Origin: Luteimonas saliphila
GTDB lineage: Bacteria; Pseudomonadota; Gammaproteobacteria; Xanthomonadales; Xanthomonadaceae
Reading direction: 5' to 3'
Length of the DNA stretch: 64,000 nt
NCBI RefSeq assembly: GCF_016774335.1
Contig: NZ_JAETWA010000031.1
Coordinates: 1-64,000, forward strand
The translations under genes were made by a program, and so were the position numbers. The notes under the pieces were generated by a model. It was not told where the DNA came from. It searched no databases and saw nothing but the letters and a program-made list of their open reading frames with translations. Of the stretch, positions 57,068 through 64,000 are shown piece by piece (the stretch's first letter is position 1; each line of letters starts with the position of its first letter).

Positions 57068-58501
57068 GTGGATCACGCCAGCCCCCCGCACCACGTCGCC
57101 GACGACGACGACATCGCCGCCCCGATCAGCGTCGCCGCTGCGGTGGGCAGCCTCGCGCCTGCACCGGCCCCGCCGCCTCGGCGCCGCTTCTACGTCCCCC
57201 TGCGCGTCAAGTACGCGCTGATCCTCCTGTTCGCGGTGGCGTGGATGGGGCTGTCGGTGAAGCTGTCCCAGCCCTGGCTGGACGAGTTGTCGAAGCCGCT
57301 GGGCTTCGGGCTGGCGGTCTTCGTCATCGCCTTCATCGCCTATGTGCCCGGTTTCATGAACGCGTTCCTGGTGGGTTCGATCCTGTCCGATCGCCGGCCC
57401 GTGCGACGCGCGTTCGAAACCCTGCCGGATGTCTGCGTGCTGGTGGCCAGCTACAACGAATCCGGGAACATCGTCGATACCTTGGACAGCCTCGCCCGCC
57501 AGGAATATCCCGGCCTGGTCGAGGTCGTGGTGATCGACGATGGTTCCACCGACGACAGCCTCGCCCTCGCCCGCGACGCCGCCGCCCGCCTGGCCAGGGA
57601 AGGCCTGTCGATCCGGGTGCTGGCGCAACCGCGCAACGGCGGCAAGTCGAAGGCGCTCAACCGCGGGCTGGCCGAAACCACGCAGGCGCTGGTGATCACC
57701 GTGGATGGCGACTCCTACCTGCGTTCCGACGCCCTGCGCAAGATCGTCGAGCGGTTCCTCTCCGATCCGCCCGGCACGGTCGCCGTCGCCGGTGCGGTGC
57801 TGGTACGCAACTCGCGCGAGAACTGGCTCGCCCGCAGCCAGGAGTGGGACTACTTCCACGGCATCGCCGCGGTCAAGCGCATGCAGAGCATGTACCACGG
57901 CACGCTGGTCGCGCAGGGCGCGTTCTCGCTGTACACGCGCGAGGCGCTGCAGCAGGTCGGCGGCTGGCCCGAATGCGTGGGCGAGGACATCGTGGTGTCG
58001 TGGGCGCTGCTCGAAACCGGCGCGCGCATCGGCTATTGCGAGGACGCCTGCCTGTTCACCAAGGTCCCCACCCGCCTCGGGCAGTTCTCGCGCCAGCGCC
58101 AGCGCTGGTCGCGCGGGCTGATGGAAGCCTTCGCCCGGCACTGGCCGCTGCTGTTCAAGCCGCGCATGACCACGCTGTTCATCTGGTGGAACCTGCTGTT
58201 CCTGCCGCTGGACCTGGTCTACACGCTGGCGTTCCTGCCCGGCATCGTGCTGGCGCTGTTCGGCTACTACTGGATCGCCGGCATCATGACGTTGCTGGTG
58301 CTGCCGTTGGCCGCGATCTGGAACCTCGTGATCTTCCACGTGCAACGGCGCATGTTCAAATCCCAGGATCTGCGCGTGCGCCGCAACCTGGGCGGCTTCC
58401 TCTTCTATTCGCTGGGCTACACCATGATCCTGCAGCCGGTCTGCGTGATGGGCTATGCCGCCGAGCTGTTCCGGCTGCGCAAGACCTGGGGTACGAAATG
58501 A
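57068..58501 (+). CDS. PgaC-like family 2 glycosyltransferase (processive, membrane)
   Basis: About 477 residues. An N-terminal cytosolic tail leads to two membrane helices. The GT-A domain has VLVASYNESGNI, VVVIDDGSTDDSLALA (first Asp pair), TVDGDSYLRSDAL (DxD) and QFSRQRQRWSRGL (QxxRW), then three or four C-terminal helices. This is the layout of PgaC/IcaA-type poly-N-acetylglucosamine synthases and other processive synthases. The product is unknown. Its stop overlaps the next gene as ATGA. GTG 57068 is preferred because upstream sequence looks non-coding; ATG 56987 is in frame. Confidence 0.88.
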   Translation: MDHASPPHHVADDDDIAAPISVAAAVGSLAPAPAPPPRRRFYVPLRVKYALILLFAVAWMGLSVKLSQPWLDELSKPLGFGLAVFVIAFIAYVPGFMNAFLVGSILSDRRPVRRAFETLPDVCVLVASYNESGNIVDTLDSLARQEYPGLVEVVVIDDGSTDDSLALARDAAARLAREGLSIRVLAQPRNGGKSKALNRGLAETTQALVITVDGDSYLRSDALRKIVERFLSDPPGTVAVAGAVLVRNSRENWLARSQEWDYFHGIAAVKRMQSMYHGTLVAQGAFSLYTREALQQVGGWPECVGEDIVVSWALLETGARIGYCEDACLFTKVPTRLGQFSRQRQRWSRGLMEAFARHWPLLFKPRMTTLFIWWNLLFLPLDLVYTLAFLPGIVLALFGYYWIAGIMTLLVLPLAAIWNLVIFHVQRRMFKSQDLRVRRNLGGFLFYSLGYTMILQPVCVMGYAAELFRLRKTWGTK

Positions 58502-59415
58502 GCCCGCGCGCCCTGGTCGTCGCGCTGGGACTGGTCCTGGCGATGCCGGCGCTCGCGCAGGAGGACGACGCGGCCGGCAAGGCCGTGCGCGCGGACGCAT
58601 GGGTCAGTTCGGATGCCGAGGGCAACGAAACGCGGAAACTCGCACTCGGCTGGGACGTGTCGCATCGCGATCCGGATCACTGGTGGGGGCTGAAGGTGGA
58701 ACGCGCCCGCTTCTCCGGCGACGATTGGTCGGACAGCGAGGATCGTGCGTACCTGTCCGGCGCGGGCGACCTGCGCGGGTGGTCGTGGCAGGGCGATATC
58801 GGCAGCAACGGGCACGACCTCGTCGGCCGCGGCTCGATCCACAGCAAGGATGCGCGGCGCAAGGAGTTCTTCATCGAGCGCGACGTGCTCGAGACCCGCG
58901 GCGGCGTCGCCAATGGCTGGGTCCAGACCTTCGCCGGCGCCGCGATCGACCTGCCGATGGGCGATCGCTGGAGCACCACCGTGCTCGGCGGCGCGCAGGA
59001 CTTCGGTACCGGCAGCAACCTGCGTACCCACCTGCGCGCCAACCTCGTCCACGCGCTGGTCCCGGACCAGGGGCTCAGCCTGCAGTTGCGCACGCGTTAT
59101 TTCCACGACAGCGATCCGCGCGAAGCCGACTATTTCTCGCCATCCTGGTATGGCGAGGCGATGGGCGTGCTGGGCTGGCGCCGTTTCGTCGGCGGCTACC
59201 AGTGGCGCGCAGTGGCGGGCATGGGCCGGCAGCGCAGCGCGGGCGAGGACTGGAAGCGTGCCCGCATGCTGCAGTTCGGCCTGGAAACGCCGCGCCGCAA
59301 CAATGCCTGGTTGCGCCTCGACGCCGGCTACTCCGACACGCCGGTCGTCGCCGACGGCGGCGCGGACAGCTATTCGTACCGGTACGTGCAGGTGCAGGGC
59401 GTCGTGGCGTTCTGA
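58498..59415 (+). CDS. Exported beta-rich, probably outer-membrane barrel protein
   Basis: A 305-residue protein with a signal peptide (ALVVALGLVLAMPALA, cut near residue 20). The mature part is a series of short amphipathic beta strands rich in Trp, Gly, Arg and aromatic residues (KLALGWDVSHRD, LRGWSWQGDIG, LSLQLRTRYFHD, MGVLGWRRFVGGYQWRAVAGMGRQR), ending in a C-terminal aromatic (VQGVVAF), the mark of outer-membrane barrels. No family is recognised. The ATGA overlap with the synthase gene suggests it serves secretion of that polymer, as the barrel of PgaA does. Confidence 0.75.
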   Translation: MSPRALVVALGLVLAMPALAQEDDAAGKAVRADAWVSSDAEGNETRKLALGWDVSHRDPDHWWGLKVERARFSGDDWSDSEDRAYLSGAGDLRGWSWQGDIGSNGHDLVGRGSIHSKDARRKEFFIERDVLETRGGVANGWVQTFAGAAIDLPMGDRWSTTVLGGAQDFGTGSNLRTHLRANLVHALVPDQGLSLQLRTRYFHDSDPREADYFSPSWYGEAMGVLGWRRFVGGYQWRAVAGMGRQRSAGEDWKRARMLQFGLETPRRNNAWLRLDAGYSDTPVVADGGADSYSYRYVQVQGVVAF

Positions 59416-59475
59416 GTCACGGAATCATGGCTCAGCCCGAGCCCGCCCTGTTCGCAGGCCGCTCGCTCGCATCCG

Positions 59476-59787
59476 CTACGGCAGGGTGAACTTGCGGCTT
59501 GCGCGCAGCGGCCAGAGGGAGGTGAAACGCGCGCCCCCCACCAGGCGATACGCCGCCGAAACGCTGTGCAACACGCCCAGTCGCTCCAGCACCGCCTTGA
59601 CGCGCCGGAAGGCGTGCCGGGGGTCGGCCGTCAGCATGAACAGGTTGATTTCCTTGGCGCTCACGTCGAACCCGTCGAGCGCCGCGGCATCACCCAGGGC
59701 CGCCTTCAGTTCGTCTTCGATGGTGGCGAGGAAATCTTCGCCTTCCAGCGATTTCCTCCAGAACTTGATCACGAGCTGATGGTCCAT
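59476..59787 (-). CDS. Small protein of unknown function
   Basis: A 103-residue protein that I do not recognise. It looks like a compact alpha-beta fold: MDHQLVIKFWRKSLEGEDFLATIEDELKAALGD, SAKEINLFMLTADPRHAFRRVKAVLERLG and a C-terminal strand region (AAYRLVGGARFTSLWPL). The strand-helix-strand pattern with INLFMLTADPRHAFRRVK suggests a ferredoxin-like sandwich. It has no signal peptide. The single gene faces the outer-membrane-like gene. About 530 bases on its upstream side (59788-60317) hold only the hairpin at 60291-60316. Confidence 0.7.
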   Translation of the reverse strand: MDHQLVIKFWRKSLEGEDFLATIEDELKAALGDAAALDGFDVSAKEINLFMLTADPRHAFRRVKAVLERLGVLHSVSAAYRLVGGARFTSLWPLRASRKFTLP

Positions 59788-60290
59788 CGATCCGGCAAAT
59801 CCCTGGAGCAGGCCGGGCCGCGGAGCGGTCTCGGCGTGGAAGAATCGGCAGTCCGGGCGGCGCGGGGCAGGCAGCACGACGACGCGGCCGGGGCGAGCAG
59901 CGCTTTGCAGGCGACGCTCCGAGGTGGATCGGCACCATGGCGCCCCCACCGTTCGATCTGCGCCGCTGTGCGGGGTCGATCGAATGTCCTGCCAGGTAGC
60001 GACCCGTCTGCCGACGGTCGCGTCACCGGAGTATGCCTCCAAGGGGAACTGGATGCTCGCTGCGAGCAACGGGCGAACGCAGGAACGACCGGAATCCGGG
60101 GCAGACCGGACACCATGTTCTTCGAGGTGCGGAAGTCGCGCGTTGGAACGAGCTTGACAGGCGCACGCGGCCTCTGGTGTGCTGCGCACGTTATCTCCGT
60201 CGCGCTGCCGCCGGCAGCGCAGACCCTGCGTCGAGGGGCGCTGCAGCGGATTCCATCCCGTCACGCTCGACGCTGGTTCGGATGGCAAGG

Positions 60291-60316
60291 GCGCCTCTTT
60301 GCGAAAGAGGATGCGC
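60291..60316 (+). promoter_or_regulatory. Hairpin enclosing the ribosome binding site of the MOSC gene
   Basis: cctcttt (60294-60300) pairs perfectly with aaagagg (60304-60310) around loop gcg. An outer gcg (60291-60293) pairs with cgc (60314-60316) past a 3-base bulge. The right arm is the ribosome site (agagg, 7 bases before ATG 60318), so translation should depend on opening this stem, as in RNA thermometers or protein-controlled leaders. Confidence 0.55.
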
Positions 60317-60317
60317 T

Positions 60318-61049
60318 ATGCATGGTTCCCGCAATGGCAGGCCGGTCGGTCGCGTCGTCGGGTTGTGGCGTTACCCGGTGAAGTCGATGGCGGCCGAAGC
60401 GCTGGCCGAAGTCGATGTGTCCTGGCACGGGTTCACCGGCGATCGGCGATGGGCGTTCATGCGCAACGGCGTCCCCCACAGTGGATTTCCCTGGCTCACG
60501 CTGCGCGAGCGCGCAGACATGAACCACTATCGCCCGTCGTTCGTCGAGCCGGACCGGCCGGACAGGTCACGGACCGTCGTGCGGACGCCCTCGGGAACGA
60601 CGTTCGACGTCGCGGACCCGGCCCTAGCGTCCGAGCTGTCTCCGGAAGGCGCACGGGTGATCCGGCAGGACCGCGGCGTTTTCGACACGTTTCCCTTGTC
60701 CCTCATCACCACCCGGACGATCGGCCGGCTCGGCGAGGCGGTGGGCGAGGCGCTCGACGTCGGGCGCTTCCGCCCGAACATCCTGGTGGAGGCCGCAGAT
60801 GGCACACCCTTCGCAGAGGACGACTGGGTGGGCAGCGTGCTGCACGTGGGCGGCATGCGCATGCGCGTCGACAAGCGCGATGGCCGCTGCGTCGTCATCA
60901 CCATCGACCCCGTGACGACCCGGCGCAATCCAGAAATCCTCCGCACCGTGGCGCGCGAGCGCCAGGGATGCCTCGGCGTCTACGGCTCGACCGTTGCGCC
61001 AGGCCGCGTCGCGATCGATGATCCGGTGCTGCTCGAGTCGCCCGCGTGA
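60318..61049 (+). CDS. MOSC-domain protein
   Basis: A 243-residue protein with an N-terminal MOSC beta-barrel region (GRVVGLWRYPVKSMAAEALAEVDVSWHGFTGDRRWAFM) and a C-terminal MOSC domain (DVGRFRPNILVEAADGTPFAEDDWVGSVLHVGGMRMRVDKRDGRCVVITIDPVT, then NPEILRTVARERQGCLGVYG). The Cys in DGRCVVITID is the conserved cofactor-ligand candidate. MOSC proteins bind molybdenum cofactor or move sulphur, and mARC/YcbX-type members reduce N-hydroxylated compounds. ATG 60318 lies behind an agagg ribosome site held in a hairpin. Confidence 0.9.
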   Translation: MHGSRNGRPVGRVVGLWRYPVKSMAAEALAEVDVSWHGFTGDRRWAFMRNGVPHSGFPWLTLRERADMNHYRPSFVEPDRPDRSRTVVRTPSGTTFDVADPALASELSPEGARVIRQDRGVFDTFPLSLITTRTIGRLGEAVGEALDVGRFRPNILVEAADGTPFAEDDWVGSVLHVGGMRMRVDKRDGRCVVITIDPVTTRRNPEILRTVARERQGCLGVYGSTVAPGRVAIDDPVLLESPA

Positions 61050-61208
61050 ACGCGCCTGGATTTCCGGCCGCCTGCTCCTGGCATCTTCGACGCCCCGGAA
61101 CACCGGGCGCCTGGTGCCGGATGCGCGCGCCCGCTGGCCCGCAGCACTCGCCTGCGCGCCAGCACAAGGCGCGTGGCCACGAGAGCTTCCGTGCCCGCAT
61201 CGCCGCAC

Positions 61209-63749
61209 TCACGGCGACGCAGCGTCGCCGTCCTGGTGCGCGGCCGGCCCCGGTCTGCGCCGGGAAACCGTCCGTGGGCGACCCTCCTCACCGTCCAGCG
61301 TCCAGCGAAGCGGCAACGTCGCCAGCCACACCAGGCCAGCGAGCGTGGCGGCCAGGCCCAGTCCCGAGGGCGACAGCGGCTGCACCTCGAGCAGCCCGGA
61401 AAACGCCGGCACCTGGATCAGCGCGACGCTCGCAAGGCCCGCCACGGCAATGAGCCGCGGCATCCTGTCGCGCAGGCCGGTGAGCACCGCCAGGAACACC
61501 ACGCTGCACAGGATCAGCACCGCCAGCGCCAGCGAACGCGCCACCGCGGCCGGATCCACTGGCGCCCCGGCGAGGCTGCCGACCCGGTATCCGGCCAGGA
61601 CCGCGCAGGTGGCGACCGTGGCCGCCAGCCACAGCGCCCACCAGGCGCGCCGGGAAAAGAAGCGCACCGGTCCGGACGCGGGGGCACGTCGTCGCAGCCG
61701 CGTGCCGCTGCGCTGCTGGAACCCCAGCATCGCGGTGGGGTGGATGATGAGCTCCAGCCAGACGATGTGGATCGGCAGGTACAGCAACGGGAAACCCGCC
61801 AGCGGCACCAGCGCCGCCGACAGCACCAGCGGCAGGTGCACCAGCAGCAGGTAGGCGAAGCCACGCTGCAGGTTTGCGAACAGCTGGCGGCCCTCGGCGA
61901 TGGCGTTGACCAGAGTGCGAAAGTTGTCGTCCAGCAGCACGATGGCGGCCGCCTCGCGGGCGCTGCGGGTACCGCGTTCCCCCATCGCGATGCCGATGTC
62001 GGCGGTCTGCAGCGCGGGCACGTCGTTGACGCCGTCGCCGGTCACCGCCACGGTGTGGCCGCGTGCCTGCAGCGCCTGCACCAACTGCAGCTTCTGCCCC
62101 GGTGCGGCGCGCGCGATCACGTCGGCTTGCGCCAGCTCGTTGGCATCGAGCGGTTCGTCCTGGCGTTCCTCGAGGTTCAACACCTGCGGCGAACGGCCGC
62201 CGAGGCCGATGTCGCGGGCGATGGCACCTGCGGTCAGCGGGTGGTCGCCGGTCACCATGACCACCCGGATGCCGGCGGCCAGGCAGGCCTGCACCGACTC
62301 GCGCACGCCTTCGCGCAACGGATCGCCGAAGGCCAGCAGCCCGGCCAGCGCGTAGCCCGACTGCGGTTCGAGCGCCGGGTCATGGTCGTCCGCAAGCGCC
62401 TGGCGCGCGCAGGCGATCACCTTGTAGCCGCGACCGGCCAGTGCATCGAGCCGTTCGCGCCAGGCCGCGACGCCGTCGGGGCCGGCGGCGCACATCGCCA
62501 TCACCGTCTCAGGTGCGCCCTTGACCACGGCGAGCACGCCATCGCCGTCGCGAAGCAGGGCGGTTTCGCGGCGGCGCTCCTCGGTGAAGGGGAACGTGGC
62601 CAGACGCGCTTCGTTCCCCACCACCGGCGAAGCGGCATCGCGGATCGCCCGGTCCATCGGGTCGTGTCCGGCGGCCCCAGAGGCGCGCGCCGCCAGCGCC
62701 AGCAGCGCGGCTGCCTCCATCGCGTCGGCGGGGACCGTTTCCACCAGCCGCAGTTCGCCCTCGGTGAGCGTGCCGGTCTTGTCGGAGCAGATCGCGCTGA
62801 CCCGGCCGATGTTCTCCACCGCCACCGCGCGCCGCACCAGCGCCTGGCGTTGCGCCAGTCGATAGACGCCCACCCCGAGGAACAGGGTGAACACGACCGG
62901 GAATTCCTCCGGGAGCGCGGCGACCGCGAGGGTCAGGGCGCTGATCAGCGTGTCGACCGGGCCATGCCCCTGGGCCAACCGCACCGCCGCGAGTACCAGG
63001 CAGAACGCGAGCGCGGCCACCAGCATCCAGCGCACCAGCCGCGCCACCGAGCGTTGCAGCGGGGTGCGCGCCTGGCCGCCGGCGCGGGCCAGGCGCACGA
63101 TCTCGCCGTAGCGGGTATGCGCGCCGGTATGCACGATCCACAGCCGTGCCTCGCCGGTCAGCAACCGGGTGCCGGCATGGGCCCAGTGCCCTGCATCGAC
63201 GCTGGCGGGCAGCACGCCGGAGACGTCGAGCACGCGCTTGCGGACCGGAAGCGACTCGCCGGTGAGCGAGGATTCGTCGAACTGCGGATCGCTGCCGGCC
63301 AGCAACAGGCCGTCTGCCGGAACCCAGTCGCCGGCGGCGATTTCCACCACGTCGCCCGATACCAGCTCGCGCGCCGGGAGCACCCGCCAGCTGCCGTCGC
63401 GCAGCACCCGCGCCTCGGCGGCCAGTCGGCTGGCCAGGCCTTCGGTGGATGCCTGGGTCCGCCGGTGCAACCAGGCGTCCATGCCCAGCAGGGGCACGAT
63501 CGCGACCAGCAGCACGATCGCCTCGGTGCGATCGCCGAGCGCCAGGAACAGCAGGCTCACGACCAGCAGGAACCACAGCATCGGGTCGCGCGCGGACGCG
63601 GCAGCCACCGTCCACCAGCGACGCGGCGCCGTCTCGGCCACGTCGTTCTCGCCGAAACGCCGGCGGCGCTCGGCGACCTCGTCGCTGCGCAGGCCGGTGT
63701 CCGGATCGCTGCATTCGAGGGGCTCGCGGGGAAGTTGCCTGGTCGGCAT
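61209..63749 (-). CDS. P-type cation-transporting ATPase (P2/P3-like)
   Basis: An 846-residue ion pump. Elements in order: N-terminal cation-ATPase domain (GLRSDEVAERRRRFGENDV); first two helices; actuator domain with SLTGESLPV; helix 4 motif AALPEEFPVVFT in the PEGLP position of calcium pumps; phosphorylation site CSDKTGTLTEG (Asp323); KGAPETVMAMC; MVTGDHPLTAGAIA; TGDGVNDVPALQTADIGIAMG; and four to six C-terminal helices. The lack of a CPx motif excludes heavy-metal pumps; calcium, magnesium or another hard cation is likely. It is full length and transcribed alone. Confidence 0.93.
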   Translation of the reverse strand: MPTRQLPREPLECSDPDTGLRSDEVAERRRRFGENDVAETAPRRWWTVAAASARDPMLWFLLVVSLLFLALGDRTEAIVLLVAIVPLLGMDAWLHRRTQASTEGLASRLAAEARVLRDGSWRVLPARELVSGDVVEIAAGDWVPADGLLLAGSDPQFDESSLTGESLPVRKRVLDVSGVLPASVDAGHWAHAGTRLLTGEARLWIVHTGAHTRYGEIVRLARAGGQARTPLQRSVARLVRWMLVAALAFCLVLAAVRLAQGHGPVDTLISALTLAVAALPEEFPVVFTLFLGVGVYRLAQRQALVRRAVAVENIGRVSAICSDKTGTLTEGELRLVETVPADAMEAAALLALAARASGAAGHDPMDRAIRDAASPVVGNEARLATFPFTEERRRETALLRDGDGVLAVVKGAPETVMAMCAAGPDGVAAWRERLDALAGRGYKVIACARQALADDHDPALEPQSGYALAGLLAFGDPLREGVRESVQACLAAGIRVVMVTGDHPLTAGAIARDIGLGGRSPQVLNLEERQDEPLDANELAQADVIARAAPGQKLQLVQALQARGHTVAVTGDGVNDVPALQTADIGIAMGERGTRSAREAAAIVLLDDNFRTLVNAIAEGRQLFANLQRGFAYLLLVHLPLVLSAALVPLAGFPLLYLPIHIVWLELIIHPTAMLGFQQRSGTRLRRRAPASGPVRFFSRRAWWALWLAATVATCAVLAGYRVGSLAGAPVDPAAVARSLALAVLILCSVVFLAVLTGLRDRMPRLIAVAGLASVALIQVPAFSGLLEVQPLSPSGLGLAATLAGLVWLATLPLRWTLDGEEGRPRTVSRRRPGPAAHQDGDAASP

Positions 63750-63854
63750 CGGCGCGTCCGTCCCGGGATGGCGACTACTCTAAGCGCTTCGCGGGAACCT
63801 TCCGTGCCGCCCGGGCCGCATCGGCGAACGGGGTCGGCGCATCCTGGCAGACCT

Positions 63855-64000
63855 TCAGCGTCCGGCGCGCCTGCAACCGTCGAAGAACCGCAGCATCTGC
63901 GCCGACGCATCGGGACCCTGCGGATCGGTATAGCTTCCCGACGCGTCTCCGCCCGACCAGGCGTGCCCGGAGCCGTGGACGATCCAGTGTTCGGCCGCGA
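63855..64000 (-). CDS. C-terminal end of a PHB-depolymerase-like secreted esterase (partial)
   Basis: The minus strand from the right window edge to a TGA at 63855-63857 codes for about 47 residues, including [37 protein letters not shown]. This is the C-terminal signature of family-1 esterases of the extracellular polyhydroxybutyrate-depolymerase group, with the catalytic His in GSGHAWSGG. The start and the rest lie beyond the window. It is on the same strand as the P-type ATPase gene, about 106 bp upstream of it. Confidence 0.8.
   Translation of the reverse strand, partial: AAEHWIVHGSGHAWSGGDASGSYTDPQGPDASAQMLRFFDGCRRAGR

Overview
The window is GC-rich, densely coded DNA that fits a Lysobacteraceae/Xanthomonadaceae gammaproteobacterium of the Lysobacter, Luteimonas or Pseudoxanthomonas type. 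This rests on the protein families (secreted PQQ sugar dehydrogenases, M13 and S66 peptidases, GH3 and GH51 xylan enzymes, a BlaI/M56 pair, many GGDEF proteins) and on a LacI-type sugar operator of the kind seen in Xanthomonas. No rRNA, tRNA, CRISPR array or replication origin was seen.

Layout. 1-2.2 kb: the end of an IS3-family transposase, then four short same-strand genes of unknown function. Each is followed directly after its stop codon by an attC-like hairpin, so this looks like a decayed integron cassette array interrupted by the IS. 2.2-9.3 kb: an alpha/beta hydrolase with an Acg-type nitroreductase, a PQQ sugar dehydrogenase lipoprotein, a DUF2235 hydrolase, a GST, an extensin-like protein and a glycine-zipper protein. 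9.4-9.5 kb: a MITE-like inverted repeat. 9.5-19.8 kb: a Tat-exported epimerase-like protein, the BlaI/M56 pair with a candidate operator, a RidA protein, small membrane and NAD-binding proteins, an M13 peptidase, a YciI-like protein, a glutathionyl-hydroquinone reductase and SlyD. 20-26.4 kb: a diguanylate cyclase, a nuclease-fold lipoprotein, an acyltransferase and a beta-helix protein behind a LacI-type operator. 26.4-31.6 kb: RidA, a GlcG-like protein, a cytochrome c/PQQ dehydrogenase fusion and a CadC-like regulator with a beta-propeller.

The most unusual locus is 32.4-35.2 kb. A 71-residue protein that looks like a split-borosin precursor lies 31 bp upstream of an 843-residue protein combining a signal peptide, a TPR-like sensor, a membrane helix, a GGDEF cyclase domain and a C-terminal borosin-type peptide alpha-N-methyltransferase. 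I know of no described system in which backbone N-methylation of a RiPP is fused to c-di-GMP synthesis.

36-53 kb: a GH51 arabinofuranosidase and, further on, a GH3 xylosidase with an esterase (hemicellulose use); an S66 carboxypeptidase; another diguanylate cyclase; YaeQ; a translationally coupled three-gene unit (N-formylglutamate amidohydrolase-like, QEGLA/DUF1704 and glutathione-synthetase-like ATP-grasp); and a coupled YqcI/YcgG plus DUF1989 pair. 53-64 kb: a RIO-type kinase, a pseudouridine synthase, a ROK-like protein whose sugar-kinase motifs occur in permuted order, a VOC protein, an Lrp/AsnC regulator beside a third Rid protein, a PgaC-like glycosyltransferase coupled to an outer-membrane-like protein, a MOSC protein whose ribosome site lies in a hairpin, a P-type cation ATPase, and the end of a PHB-depolymerase-like esterase.
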